Positions 16,702 through 26,010 of a stretch of DNA of 64,000 nt are shown in pieces. This DNA is from CAZQRP01 sp964596125 (lineage in GTDB: Bacteria; Chloroflexota; Dehalococcoidia; GIF9; UBA5629): assembly GCA_964596125.1 (NCBI GenBank), contig CAZQRP010000003.1, positions 124,001-188,000 of the forward strand, in the 5' to 3' direction. Position 1 is the stretch's first letter. Every line of letters begins with the position of its first letter. A program made the position numbers and the translations under genes. The notes below the pieces were generated by a model, which ran no database searches, was not told the origin of the DNA, and worked only from the letters and a program-made list of their open reading frames with translations.

Positions 16702-17700
16702 ATGCTTGTTGTAATGAAAAATGATGCAACGGAAGAACAGGTGCAGGCAGTCGTTCGAGAAATTGAAAGGCTTGGTTATCGTGGCGTTCCAATGCCGGGT
16801 GCCCAGCGCACGGCTGTTTGCATTATAGGCAACAAAAGCGCCGTTGAAGATTTATCGCTGCTTGCCTTAGACGGTGTAAAAGAGACCATTCGAGTAACCA
16901 AACCATACAAGCTTGTCAGCCGGGAGACACAGCCGGAGCCCACGGTGATAACCATTGGTGATATCAAAATTGGCGGGACAGAGCCAGTAATAATGGCGGG
17001 ACCCTGCGCTGTGGAAAGCGAAGAGCAGGCGCTAACTATCGCTCACCTGGTAAAGAAGCATGGCGCGCAGGTCTTTCGCGGAGGTGCCTATAAACCGAGG
17101 ACATCACCTTACAGTTTTCAGGGACTGGGAGAGGATGGACTTAAAATACTGGACAAAGTCCGCAAAGAAACAGGCTTGCTGATCGTAACCGAGGCCATAG
17201 ACCACGTCAATATAGATATTGTCGAACAATATACCGATATCATCCAGATCGGTGCCAGGAATATGCAGAACTACTCTCTACTACGCCGAGCAGGGCAGGC
17301 TTCAAAGCCGATACTGCTGAAACGGGGATTCGCCTCCACGATCGAAGAGTTGTTAATGTCAGCAGAATACATCGTATCAGAAGGGAATACACAGATTATC
17401 TTATGTGAGCGTGGAATACGTACCTTTGCGGATAATACACGGAATACCCTTGACCTCAGCGCTATCCCTTCAATCAAAGAGGTAAGCCACCTGCCCATCG
17501 TAGTCGATCCCAGCCATGCTGCCGGAAGAAGGGAATATGTGATACCGCTATCGAAAGCAGCCATAGCGGTAGGTGCCGATGGTATTCTGGTCGAAGTACA
17601 CCATGATCCGTTACACGCCCTTTCCGATGGGATGCAGTCCCTATATCCGGGACAGTTTGCAGAATTAGTGCATAAGATAAATAGTCTGGGCAATGAATGA
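16702..17700 (+). CDS. aroF: 3-deoxy-7-phosphoheptulonate (DAHP) synthase, type I-beta with N-terminal regulatory domain
   Basis: First step of the shikimate pathway: phosphoenolpyruvate plus erythrose 4-phosphate to DAHP. A ferredoxin-like regulatory domain (residues 1-70, MLVVMKNDATEEQVQAVV) precedes the barrel. The catalytic domain has the family signatures IMAGPCAVES, GAYKPRTSPYSFQG, IGARNMQN, LLKRGFAST, ERGIRTF and VDPSHAAGRR. The 332 residues match the AroG/AroF form found in Thermotoga and many Gram-positives, which the extra domain makes feedback-sensitive. It is preceded by AGGAAAGAG, stands alone, and converges with the glycolytic operon. Confidence 0.95.
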   Translation: MLVVMKNDATEEQVQAVVREIERLGYRGVPMPGAQRTAVCIIGNKSAVEDLSLLALDGVKETIRVTKPYKLVSRETQPEPTVITIGDIKIGGTEPVIMAGPCAVESEEQALTIAHLVKKHGAQVFRGGAYKPRTSPYSFQGLGEDGLKILDKVRKETGLLIVTEAIDHVNIDIVEQYTDIIQIGARNMQNYSLLRRAGQASKPILLKRGFASTIEELLMSAEYIVSEGNTQIILCERGIRTFADNTRNTLDLSAIPSIKEVSHLPIVVDPSHAAGRREYVIPLSKAAIAVGADGILVEVHHDPLHALSDGMQSLYPGQFAELVHKINSLGNE

Positions 17701-17854
17701 AAGAAAATATATCAAATAATTGACCTTTCACGAATGCGCCTTTTATAACTGAAAAAAGCCGAAATTTTAATGTAGCCGTCAATGAATATGGGCCTTAGCT
17801 GAAACTACTACGAGCTAATAAAAGGTGTAGGCTCATAATGAAAAGGACTTGATA

Positions 17855-18784
17855 TTAAAGCTTCTGGACTTTGACTTGAGGAAGAAGCCTTTCAACATCC
17901 TCTCGGAGACACAGCGCAGTACCCGGTGTTAGCGCGGTTGCAGCCCCCGCTGCCACTGCCAGCCGAGCGGCTTCTTCGATACCTGCTCCCTCGCTCAGCT
18001 TCATCACCAGACCAGCTATGGCAGAGTCACCGGCACCCACCGTGCTTCTTATCTCCACTGGAGGTGATACCACAGTCACAATCTTATCCCCATCAGATAT
18101 TATCATCCCATCTTTACCCCGGGAGATTGCCACGATCCCGATGCCTTGAGCAACCAGGCTGTTCACCGCTTGAACTATGGACTCTTCATCTCTCAGCTTA
18201 GCGCCGAGCAACTCCTCAGCTTCGTGAACATTTGGTTTAATCACATCCGGTTTAGACTTTATCCCTTCTATCAGCCATTGATTATCAGAATCAAGAACAG
18301 TTTTTATACCCTGTTTTCCAGCCTCTTCTAATAGCCGTCTGTAGATATCATCAGGCACACCCGGAGGAACACTGCCGGCAAAGACCATAAAATTGGGCTT
18401 TGGCTCTAGATGCGTTATCTTATTAACGAGGTTTTGCAGCTCTTTACTGGAAATCGATGGGCCCGGGGCATCAATCCTGGTTTGGCGGCGAGTCCTCAAA
18501 TTGGTGATAATAAAATTGCTCCTTATTTCCCCCTTTATTGGAGTAAAGTCAAAAGGTACCTCCTGCTGCTTTAGCAATTGCTCCAGCACTTTACCATCAA
18601 TACCACCCATGAAACCAAAGGCAATGGTATCACCACCCAGCACACGGATGACCCGGGACACATTTATACCTTTACCACCCGGATCCCGGCGGAGGCTTGT
18701 CCACCGGTTGGCCTCATCAATTATTAGCCTTTCTACCGTAACTGTCTTGTCCAGACTGGGATTTAGAGTTACTGTAGCAATCAT
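17855..18784 (-). CDS. PfkB-family sugar-phosphate kinase (1-phosphofructokinase / tagatose-6-phosphate kinase type)
   Basis: ATP-dependent kinase of the ribokinase fold that makes a hexose 1,6-bisphosphate. The N-terminus MIATVTLNPSLDKTV is typical of the FruK/LacC branch. The GGKGINVSRV motif is near residues 37-46 and the catalytic Asp is D253 in STVGAGDSAIAGL. The product is 309 residues, full length. It starts immediately after the pyruvate kinase stop, third in the lacD-pyk-pfkB operon. With an aldolase and no phosphotransferase genes nearby, fructose 6-phosphate or tagatose 6-phosphate is a likelier substrate than fructose 1-phosphate, but sequence alone does not decide. Confidence 0.85.
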   Translation of the reverse strand: MIATVTLNPSLDKTVTVERLIIDEANRWTSLRRDPGGKGINVSRVIRVLGGDTIAFGFMGGIDGKVLEQLLKQQEVPFDFTPIKGEIRSNFIITNLRTRRQTRIDAPGPSISSKELQNLVNKITHLEPKPNFMVFAGSVPPGVPDDIYRRLLEEAGKQGIKTVLDSDNQWLIEGIKSKPDVIKPNVHEAEELLGAKLRDEESIVQAVNSLVAQGIGIVAISRGKDGMIISDGDKIVTVVSPPVEIRSTVGAGDSAIAGLVMKLSEGAGIEEAARLAVAAGAATALTPGTALCLREDVERLLPQVKVQKL

Positions 18785-20227
18785 TTAAATCCTTTCGACT
18801 TTTAACAGATTAGTGCCACCGGTCACTCCCATAGGAACGCCGCCGGTGATAACTACTAAATCGCCATCGTGAGCCAATCCGGATTCCCTGGCTACCCTGG
18901 CTCCCTGGACAAACAAATCAGCTACCCTCGAAGCTGCGGTAACTTTATGAGACTGAACTCCCCAGGACAATGATAACTGTCTCCTTGTTACCTGGCTAGG
19001 AGTAATTGCCAGAATCGGTACTTCGGGACGATACCTGGAAACGCGTCGGGCAGTATTCCCGGAATCGGTGAACGCAATAATTGCGGCTGCTCCCAGTTGC
19101 TTGGCAGTATGGCAAGCTGCATAGCTAATAGCATCATCGGTTTCCGGTTTAAGGTCCTTACCTTTATTAGCCAGTATCTCCTCATAGGGTAATGCAGCTT
19201 CCGCCTCCAGGGCAACCTGCCCCATCATGGCTACGGCCTGTACCGGATAGTGACCGACAGCGGTCTCTTCTGACAGCATAACAGCATCAGTACCATCAAA
19301 GATTGCATTCGCTACGTCGGTAACCTCAGCACGGGTAGGAACCGGTGAATCAACCATTGACTCAAGCATCTGCGTGGCAACAATTACCGGCTTGCCCAGG
19401 CGATTACATTTCTGAATAATTGTCTTCTGAGCTACCGGTACTTTCTGTATAGGAATCTCAATGCCCAGGTCACCCCGGGCGACCATAGCTCCATCGGCTG
19501 CTTCCAGGATTTCGTCGAGTTTATCCAGAGCTTCACGCCGTTCAATCTTAGCAATTAATAATTTAGCAGCATCTTTTTGCTTTAGAAAACGCCGTACCCT
19601 GAGAATATCTTCGGCCTCTCTGATAAATGATAGCGCAACAAAATCCACATCATGCTCTAAACCAAAATCGAGGTGGCCCCAGTCCTCTTCAGTTACCGAT
19701 GAAATTTCCCGGGTAATTCCTGGAACATTGATACCTCTATGGTCACCAAGATTTCCGCCCCTAATGACTCTGCATATGACATCACTGGCATTTATCGTTT
19801 CTATTTCCAGTTTTATTGCGCCATCATTAAGGAAAATTGTATCACCCAGCTTCACGTTTTTTGGCAAATCCGGCCAGTTTACAGAAACCTGATGCTCGTC
19901 TCCCAATACCTGCCTGTTCGTGAGGATAAAATCATCACCATCCTTAAGTACAACTCCACCTTTCCTAACTCTGCCTGTCCTATCTTTTGGTCCGGGCAGG
20001 TCTTGCATTACAGCGACAGGTAAACCAAGCCGTCTGGACACCCGACGAAGTCTGCTGATGCGGGAAGCATGTTCTTTATATGTGCCGTGTGAGAAGTTAA
20101 GCCGGGCTACATTCATGCCAGCTCGAAGTAATCCCTCGATCACTTGTTCGGAGCTACTGCCAGGTCCAATTGTACAGACTATCTTGGTCCTTCGGGATTG
20201 GTTACCATAGAGGATAGTAAACGACAT
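18785..20227 (-). CDS. pyk: Pyruvate kinase
   Basis: Converts phosphoenolpyruvate and ADP to pyruvate and ATP. The N-terminal signature is RRTKIVCTIGPGSSSEQV and NFSHGTYKEH. The active-site segment LLIAKIERREALDKLDEIL carries the catalytic lysine, followed by DGAMVARGDLGIEIP, then ATQMLESM and TDAVMLSEETAVGHYP. The C-terminal allosteric domain runs to 480 residues; the extra phosphohistidine domain of some Firmicutes enzymes is absent. The ATG lies just after AGGAG (tight spacing), 9 bp behind the aldolase gene. Confidence 0.97.
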   Translation of the reverse strand: MSFTILYGNQSRRTKIVCTIGPGSSSEQVIEGLLRAGMNVARLNFSHGTYKEHASRISRLRRVSRRLGLPVAVMQDLPGPKDRTGRVRKGGVVLKDGDDFILTNRQVLGDEHQVSVNWPDLPKNVKLGDTIFLNDGAIKLEIETINASDVICRVIRGGNLGDHRGINVPGITREISSVTEEDWGHLDFGLEHDVDFVALSFIREAEDILRVRRFLKQKDAAKLLIAKIERREALDKLDEILEAADGAMVARGDLGIEIPIQKVPVAQKTIIQKCNRLGKPVIVATQMLESMVDSPVPTRAEVTDVANAIFDGTDAVMLSEETAVGHYPVQAVAMMGQVALEAEAALPYEEILANKGKDLKPETDDAISYAACHTAKQLGAAAIIAFTDSGNTARRVSRYRPEVPILAITPSQVTRRQLSLSWGVQSHKVTAASRVADLFVQGARVARESGLAHDGDLVVITGGVPMGVTGGTNLLKVERI

Positions 20228-20236
20228 TCTCCTGGA

Positions 20237-21232
20237 TTAATAGGTTTTATACCAATTTTCTGAAATTGTACTCAGTTCGCCAGCCTTCATCCCAAGTTTG
20301 CGGTGCCAGGGAACAGCATACTTTGTGGTTATCTCTACCAGTTCTTTCAGTCTGTCGACAGCGGTAGTCTTTAAAAAATTGACTCGCTCTTCCATATTGC
20401 CAAATTGTACCGCCTCTTGCCAGATAGCCCGACCTCCAAGGAATCCGGAAGCACCAGCCTGGCAGGCGATTTTCACCTGGTCACGAAACATCTCGTAGTC
20501 TACCCCAGCACTTAATACAACCCAGGGTACCTGCGTTGCTTCATCCAGCTTTTGACATATTTCTAGAAGTTTCGATTGGTCTGTTTCATAGTTCAGGTCA
20601 GCAGGAAACTCTGCTTTGAGAACATCTATTGGTAGTGCAGTAATCTGACGAGCCGTTTCTATCACCATATCCGGCTTTCGTGCCGCAAACCTTGATGGGT
20701 CTTGCTTCTCTCCATCGACAGGATACCTGACAGGCTCAACGAGAAATGGCAGGTCATACTTCAGACATTCCTCAGCTACTGACCGCACCGTATCCAATTG
20801 TTTATGAGCGATTTCGACTATATCAGGACGATAATATATTAGAATCTTGACTGCCGAGCTACCCATTCGTTTAATTTTCTCCACGCCCCAACCATCTAAT
20901 AAGGTAGTAATACGCCCTCGAGGATCATTCTGATAACCGGTAGACTCGACACTGACCAGTAACCCGGTATGTCCCAGAAGCACTCCACCGGCGATACACT
21001 GAGCTGCACCGTAATTGGGATCTAACAAAATAGCACTGGAGTAGGGAGCAACGGCAGCACACAACTCCAATTTGTGCTCCACCAGTTCCTGGTAGTCAAC
21101 AGCCTCATCTTGCTCCTTTTCAATCATGGCCTTAAGGGACCCTCTGTGATCGATGGCACATATTACAAAAACGCCATTGGCTGTTGAAATCTGCTGTAAG
21201 CCCCTGATTTTACCTATACTCAGATTACTCAT
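20237..21232 (-). CDS. lacD: Class I tagatose/fructose-bisphosphate aldolase, LacD family
   Basis: Schiff-base aldolase that splits a ketohexose 1,6-bisphosphate into two triose phosphates. It is recognised as LacD-like from the opening KIRGLQQISTANGVFVICA, from AIDHRGS, from ILLDPNYGA, and from the catalytic-lysine region DVLKAEFPAD. The end (WYKTY) and the 331 residues fit the family. First gene of an operon with pyk and a PfkB kinase. Together they give hexose-phosphate activation, cleavage and the final ATP-forming step, so glycolytic rather than lactose-specific use is likely. A GGGAGACAGAGG precedes the ATG. Confidence 0.88.
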   Translation of the reverse strand: MSNLSIGKIRGLQQISTANGVFVICAIDHRGSLKAMIEKEQDEAVDYQELVEHKLELCAAVAPYSSAILLDPNYGAAQCIAGGVLLGHTGLLVSVESTGYQNDPRGRITTLLDGWGVEKIKRMGSSAVKILIYYRPDIVEIAHKQLDTVRSVAEECLKYDLPFLVEPVRYPVDGEKQDPSRFAARKPDMVIETARQITALPIDVLKAEFPADLNYETDQSKLLEICQKLDEATQVPWVVLSAGVDYEMFRDQVKIACQAGASGFLGGRAIWQEAVQFGNMEERVNFLKTTAVDRLKELVEITTKYAVPWHRKLGMKAGELSTISENWYKTY

Positions 21233-21403
21233 CCTCTGTCTCCCTCATTTTAAATGAGCCAATTATGGAAACTATAGCTCTTTGCTACTGATTTATCAAG
21301 CCCATTTATTATCACATTTACGATAATCTATTATAAAAAACTGCCGCTTTAGCCATTAAATTGTGATAAAATAGAACAAACATCTAACAGCTAAGGTCGC
21401 GAT

Positions 21404-22360
21404 ATGTCAACAACATCAACTGACGAAGAGAAGACATTGAATATTGACTCAATTAGCTGTGGCAAGCTGACCTGGGTATACATCGAAAAGCCTACCATTA
21501 AAGAGGTAGGGTATTTAGCGGAGCAGTTTAATTTTCATCCTCTTGACCTGGACGATATTTTAAGCCGGGTGCAGCGCCCTAAAATCGATGAATACGATGA
21601 CCGCCTTTTTATGGTACTTCATTTTCCCGTTTTCAATAAAGAGAACCGGGTCACCACGCCCAGTGAGGTTGATATTTTCGTTGGTGAGAAATACGTCATC
21701 ACAGTCCACTGCTCGGGTGACCTCAAGCCGCTGGCCAAGTTTTTCAAGGAGTGCCAGCTTGACGGTGAAATACGTAATAAATACATGAGCTATAGTTCCG
21801 GCTATTTGCTTTACCACATACTGGATAGACTGGTAAATTACTGTTTCCCCATCCTCAACAAGTTGACAGACAACATTGAGAAAGTGGAGGACCTTATCTT
21901 CTCCAGGACTGTACCTGAGACCGTCAGGGAAATATCACTAATCCGCCGAGACCTTATTTCCTTCCGCCGTGTTATTCATCCTCAAATCGGTGTAGTTGAG
22001 GCACTGGAGCACGAAGAGTATCCATTTTTCAGGGAAGACCAGGAAATCTATTTTGGCGATATTGCCGACCATATCCGTAAAATTTGGGACGCTCTGGAAG
22101 ACTGCAAGGAGGTAGTCGACGGGCTGGCTGAAACAAGTAACTGGTTAACCTCACACCGAATTCAGGAGATAATCCGGGTACTTACCATCCTGACAGCGAT
22201 TCTGGCGCCGGGTACGCTTATCGCCAGTATCTATGGTATGAACATACCATTACTTGGCGGAGAACCGGGTAACCTTTTACCCTTGTCTATTTTATTATTC
22301 ATCATGTTCGGTATTGCTGTATTTATGCTGATCTACTTCCGACGCCGAAACTGGCTCTGA
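21404..22360 (+). CDS. corA: CorA-type magnesium/divalent cation transporter
   Basis: A 318-residue CorA protein: a long cytoplasmic domain with the helical hairpin characteristic of the family (SRTVPETVREISLIRRDLIS), then two membrane helices at the C-terminus separated by the selectivity motif YGMNIP near residues 279-284. The short basic tail (YFRRRNWL) is also typical. It acts as a pentameric channel for Mg2+ or related ions. It reads away from the lacD operon. An AAGG lies 8 bp before the ATG and a TAAAAT at 21367-21372 could be the -10. Confidence 0.93.
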   Translation: MSTTSTDEEKTLNIDSISCGKLTWVYIEKPTIKEVGYLAEQFNFHPLDLDDILSRVQRPKIDEYDDRLFMVLHFPVFNKENRVTTPSEVDIFVGEKYVITVHCSGDLKPLAKFFKECQLDGEIRNKYMSYSSGYLLYHILDRLVNYCFPILNKLTDNIEKVEDLIFSRTVPETVREISLIRRDLISFRRVIHPQIGVVEALEHEEYPFFREDQEIYFGDIADHIRKIWDALEDCKEVVDGLAETSNWLTSHRIQEIIRVLTILTAILAPGTLIASIYGMNIPLLGGEPGNLLPLSILLFIMFGIAVFMLIYFRRRNWL

Positions 22361-22394
22361 AATCAGCCAAGGTACACAGGTAATAACTGTCACG

Positions 22395-23063
22395 ATGACT
22401 GTTTCACATAGATTTTTAATAGTAGCTGCGCTCTTCGTTACCTGCCTTATCACCGCTAACATTATAATTGTCAAGCAGGTTGACATCGCAGGTATAGTAC
22501 TGCCGGCAGCGATAATCATCTTCCCCCTTAACTATATTCTGGGTGATGTGTTAACCGAAGTCTACGGTTATCAGCAGGCACGCCGTGTTATATGGCTCGG
22601 TTTTTTCTGCAATTTAGTCGCAGTCGCAGCTATTTGGATCGGCGGGATGCTGCCTCCAGCACAGGTATTTGAAGCACAGTCGGCCTATGAGCGTATCCTG
22701 GGCAGTACGCCACGCTTTTTGTTAGCTTCCTTTACGGCCTATCTGGCCGGTGAGTTTGCCAACTCTTTTGTTCTGGCCAAAATGAAAATCGCAACCAGGG
22801 GTCGGTGGCTCTGGACAAGGACTATTGCTTCCACTCTGGTGGGTCAGGGTATTGATAGCTTAATTGCTCTTCCCATTGCTTTTGGAGGAGTGCTGCCTTT
22901 TTCTGTGCTTGGAATTATGGTCTTGAGTCACTGGTTAACGAAAAGCGCTTATGAATCTATTGCCACACCGCTTACCTATGGTGTAGTAAGTTATTTGAAG
23001 CGAAAAGAAGGTATTGATGTCTATGACTATGAAACTGATTTTAATCCCCTCAGTATCGCTTGA
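22395..23063 (+). CDS. yhhQ: YhhQ-family queuosine precursor transporter
   Basis: Integral membrane protein of the vitamin-uptake (Vut_1) family, which imports 7-deazaguanine precursors of queuosine. Several hydrophobic helices are visible; the family signature ILGDVLTEVYGYQQARRVIW is near residues 48-67, and SALIA-type helices follow. The product is 222 residues, normal length. It starts 34 bp after corA with no strong ribosome-binding site and overlaps the ORF that precedes the next gene. No queuosine biosynthesis gene is in the window. Confidence 0.88.
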   Translation: MTVSHRFLIVAALFVTCLITANIIIVKQVDIAGIVLPAAIIIFPLNYILGDVLTEVYGYQQARRVIWLGFFCNLVAVAAIWIGGMLPPAQVFEAQSAYERILGSTPRFLLASFTAYLAGEFANSFVLAKMKIATRGRWLWTRTIASTLVGQGIDSLIALPIAFGGVLPFSVLGIMVLSHWLTKSAYESIATPLTYGVVSYLKRKEGIDVYDYETDFNPLSIA

Positions 23064-23095
23064 GTCAAAATCATGGCATGGAATGGGGCATGGAA

Positions 23096-23587
23096 ATGAA
23101 ATTTATCGTCGATATCAATGCCGGTAAGCTTGTCAAGTGGTTAAGATTGATGGGCTATGACGCTGTGCTGTTTACGGACGAAGACGACGGCAAGATGATT
23201 AAACTAGCATTGAATCAAAACCGGGTGGTCCTGACCAAGGATACACAGATTATGAAGCGTCGGCTGGTTACCAGCGGTGAGCTCAAAGTAGTCCTCGTTG
23301 AAGGAGATGATCACAAAGCTCAGCTTCAGCAGATTGCCAGCACTTTGGATTTAGACTATCAGTTGAAACCATTTTCTATCTGCCTCAAATGTAACCAAAG
23401 CCTGATAGAGAAAAGCAAAGAAGAGGTACGCGATTTGGTCCCTCCTCATGTTTTTAAAACTCAAAGCCATTACATGGAATGTCCTTCATGTAATCGTATA
23501 TACTGGCAGGGAACCCACTGGCAAGCGATGACTGAGGACCTGGAGAAATTCATAGAAGAGAGACAAAAACAGTCAAAGACGGTGTAA
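23096..23587 (+). CDS. Mut7-C RNase-fold protein with zinc ribbon
   Basis: The N-terminal part is a PIN-like Mut7-C domain (FIVDINAGKLVKWLRLMGYD, acidic residues TDEDD, then VVLTKDTQIMKRR). The C-terminal part has two CxxC pairs (ICLKCNQ and MECPSCNRIYWQGTH) forming a zinc ribbon, as in prokaryotic Mut7-C/DUF82 proteins. These are predicted RNases or nucleic-acid binders of unknown physiological role. The ATG at 23096 gives the family's MKFIVD start; ATG 23078 and TTG 23060 are alternatives. The product is 163 residues. Confidence 0.85.
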   Translation: MKFIVDINAGKLVKWLRLMGYDAVLFTDEDDGKMIKLALNQNRVVLTKDTQIMKRRLVTSGELKVVLVEGDDHKAQLQQIASTLDLDYQLKPFSICLKCNQSLIEKSKEEVRDLVPPHVFKTQSHYMECPSCNRIYWQGTHWQAMTEDLEKFIEERQKQSKTV

Positions 23588-23592
23588 GCGAT

Positions 23593-25152
23593 ATGAAAGT
23601 TGTGACCGCAGAACAAATGGGACAGATTGACCGCAGCGCCGCAGACATCGGTATACCTACCGAAGTGCTCATGGAGAATGCCGGGCGTGCTGTAGCCGAG
23701 GAGACAAAGAAGCTTCTCGTCAGCGTTATAGGGAAGCATATTCTGATTATAGTCGGACCTGGTAATAATGGTGGCGACGGTCTGGTGGCAGCGAGGTACC
23801 TTGAAGAAATGGGAGCTGAAATAAGTCTTTACCTGTGCAGCCAGCGCCCTGCAAATGATAAAAACTTCAGGCTAACACAAGAGAAAAGCATAGACACAAT
23901 CAATGCCGACCAGGATGGAGGACTTGCCATCCTGAATAAACGCCTGGCTTCTTCAGAAGTGGTCATTGATGCTGTGTTCGGTACCGGCCGAAGCCGTGCC
24001 ATTGAAGGCGTTTTCAAGCAGGTACTGACCAGTATTATTGCAGCCAAAAAGGAACGACAGGAGCTTTTTATCATTGCCGTTGATATACCTTCGGGACTTG
24101 ATGCAAATACCGGAGTTGTTGACTCAAGCTGTCTGCAAGCCAATGCTACCATCACCCTTGGCTACCCCAAGCCAGGACTATTTAACTTTCCGGGCGCCGA
24201 AAGAGCTGGCGAGGTCATTATAGCTGATATCGGCATACCGCCCACCTTAGCCCGGGATATAGACACAGAGCTTATTACCGAAGATTGGATTACGTCGGTG
24301 CTGCCGGAACGTCACCCCGGTGCTCATAAAGGAACCTTTGGTAAGGTGCTGGTAGTAGCCGGCTCAATCAATTATATCGGAGCTGCGTATCTTGCCTGCA
24401 TGGGAGCAGCCAGGGTCGGAGCCGGTCTGGTAACACTGGGGACAACCAGAACTCTTCAACCAATCCTGGCAACAAAACTAACAGAAGTGACGTACATCCC
24501 TCTACCGGAAGCTGATAAAGGAACAATCGCACAGGAAGCGGCGCCACTTATACAGCAGTGCTTGCCAGACTACAGGGTCTTTCTTATTGGATGCGGACTG
24601 GGACAGAATGATGAAGTCACAGAATTCATTAAGTCTACTGTCCTTGACTTACCCCGAAATGAAGCCATAGACCTGGTTGTTGACGCTGATGCCCTGAATA
24701 CTTTAGCCAAGATACCGAAGTGGTGGCAGAAGCTAGGTAAGAATGTTATACTTACGCCACATCCCGGTGAAATGTCACGTTTATCCGGGATTCCGCTCGA
24801 TGTAATACAAAGGGAGCGGTTAGAGGTAGCCCAGAAAGCCGCCAGGGAATGGCAAAAGATAGTTGTATTGAAAGGAGCCTATACTATTATTGCTGCACCC
24901 GATGGTAGGACTAAAATCAGTCAGGCAGTTAATGCAGGGCTGGCTTCGGCAGGGACCGGCGATGTCCTGACAGGCGTGATTGCCGGGCTGGTAGCACAAG
25001 GACTGCCTGCCTTCGATGCAGCCGCCTGCGGAGTTTATCTTCATGGCCAGGCTGGAAATCTGGTCAGCCAGGAAATGGGCGATGCGGGCATGCTGGCAGG
25101 CGACCTTTTATCGGTCTTACCTCACGTGATAAAAATGCTTAAAAGGATATAA
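23593..25152 (+). CDS. nnr: Bifunctional NAD(P)HX epimerase / ADP-dependent NAD(P)HX dehydratase
   Basis: Repairs hydrated NADH and NADPH. An N-terminal YjeF_N epimerase domain (residues 1-215: VLMENAGRAVAE, GPGNNGGDGLVAARYL, AVDIPSGLDANTG) is fused to a C-terminal ribokinase-like dehydratase domain (GTFGKVLVVAGS, LTPHPGEMSRL, VVLKGAYTII, NAGLASAGTGDVLTGVIAGL). The catalytic Asp is in AGTGDVLTG. The 519 residues are standard for the fused form. It follows the Mut7-C gene by 5 bp, so the two are probably co-transcribed. Confidence 0.96.
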   Translation: MKVVTAEQMGQIDRSAADIGIPTEVLMENAGRAVAEETKKLLVSVIGKHILIIVGPGNNGGDGLVAARYLEEMGAEISLYLCSQRPANDKNFRLTQEKSIDTINADQDGGLAILNKRLASSEVVIDAVFGTGRSRAIEGVFKQVLTSIIAAKKERQELFIIAVDIPSGLDANTGVVDSSCLQANATITLGYPKPGLFNFPGAERAGEVIIADIGIPPTLARDIDTELITEDWITSVLPERHPGAHKGTFGKVLVVAGSINYIGAAYLACMGAARVGAGLVTLGTTRTLQPILATKLTEVTYIPLPEADKGTIAQEAAPLIQQCLPDYRVFLIGCGLGQNDEVTEFIKSTVLDLPRNEAIDLVVDADALNTLAKIPKWWQKLGKNVILTPHPGEMSRLSGIPLDVIQRERLEVAQKAAREWQKIVVLKGAYTIIAAPDGRTKISQAVNAGLASAGTGDVLTGVIAGLVAQGLPAFDAAACGVYLHGQAGNLVSQEMGDAGMLAGDLLSVLPHVIKMLKRI

Positions 25153-25169
25153 AAAGTATGAAAGTGAAG

Positions 25170-25213
25170 AAGACAGGAAAGTCTGGTCCACAGTAAAAGT
25201 CCTGGCCTGTCTT
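25170..25213. repeat. Inverted repeat in the nnr-coaX gap
   Basis: AAGACAGG (25170-25177) pairs with CCTGTCTT (25206-25213) around a 28-nt loop, ending 12 bp before the coaX start. It is not followed by a T-tract, so it is not a classical terminator; a role in coaX expression is possible but unproven. Confidence 0.4.
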
Positions 25214-25225
25214 ATATATAACGTT

Positions 25226-25993
25226 ATGTTGTTAGCTGCTGATATCGGTAATACAAATATCATTCTCGGTGTATTCGATAATGACAAACTAATAGCTACC
25301 TGGCGGATAGCGACCGGAGTACATCGGATGCCGGATGAATATGCCAGTTTAATGCTTCATCTTTTTGATGGTCAGAATATACTTGCTTCGCAGGTCACTG
25401 ACGCTGTGCTATGTAGTGTTGTACCACCGCTGATAACCGTCTTTGAAGATGTCTGCCGGCGCTATTTTAAAAACTCACCCCTGGTGGTAGAAGCAGGTGT
25501 CAAAACAGGTGTACGAATCTGCATGGACAATCCGAGGGAAGTTGGCGCCGACCGGATAGTCAATGCAGTGGCAGTACATCAGCTATACGGCGGGCCCGCA
25601 ATTGTCATTGACTTCGGCACAGCCACTACCTTTGATGCCGTTTCTGCAGAAGGAGACTATCTGGGCGGAGCTATCGCTCCGGGAATTGCTATCGCAACTG
25701 AGGCCTTATTTAATCGTACTGCTGTTCTACCAAGAGTAGACTTAACTCACCCTAAACGAGCTATCGGTACCAATACTGTAGCTGCCATGCAGTCGGGAAT
25801 AGTGTTTGGCTATGTCGGTCTGATTGAATATATTGTTGCCCGAATTCAGAAGGAACTCGGAAGTAAAGCTAAAGTGGTAGCCACCGGAGGCTACGCCGAT
25901 CTTCTAGCTGAAGAGACCCCTGTTATCGAAGAGGTAAACCACGACTTAACCTTAATCGGCCTACGCTTAATTTACCAGATGAATAGGACCTAA
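25226..25993 (+). CDS. coaX: Type III pantothenate kinase
   Basis: First step of coenzyme A synthesis. CoaX signatures: the N-terminal phosphate loop LLAADIGNTNIILGVF, VGADRIVNAVA with the catalytic Asp near residue 108, VIDFGTATTFDAVS near 127-140, and GGAIAPGI. The product is 255 residues, normal length. No ribosome-binding site is visible before the ATG. It is followed 17 bp later by coaBC, so two genes of the same pathway lie in tandem. Confidence 0.96.
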   Translation: MLLAADIGNTNIILGVFDNDKLIATWRIATGVHRMPDEYASLMLHLFDGQNILASQVTDAVLCSVVPPLITVFEDVCRRYFKNSPLVVEAGVKTGVRICMDNPREVGADRIVNAVAVHQLYGGPAIVIDFGTATTFDAVSAEGDYLGGAIAPGIAIATEALFNRTAVLPRVDLTHPKRAIGTNTVAAMQSGIVFGYVGLIEYIVARIQKELGSKAKVVATGGYADLLAEETPVIEEVNHDLTLIGLRLIYQMNRT

Positions 25994-26010
25994 GGCATAG
26001 GGGAATAAAG

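Noticed and set aside
17805..17828. TTAGCT...AGCTAA inverted repeat between aroF and the pfkB gene
   Set aside because: Short stem with a 12-nt loop, arms unlike CIRCE, followed by only a few As; too weak to call an operator or terminator.
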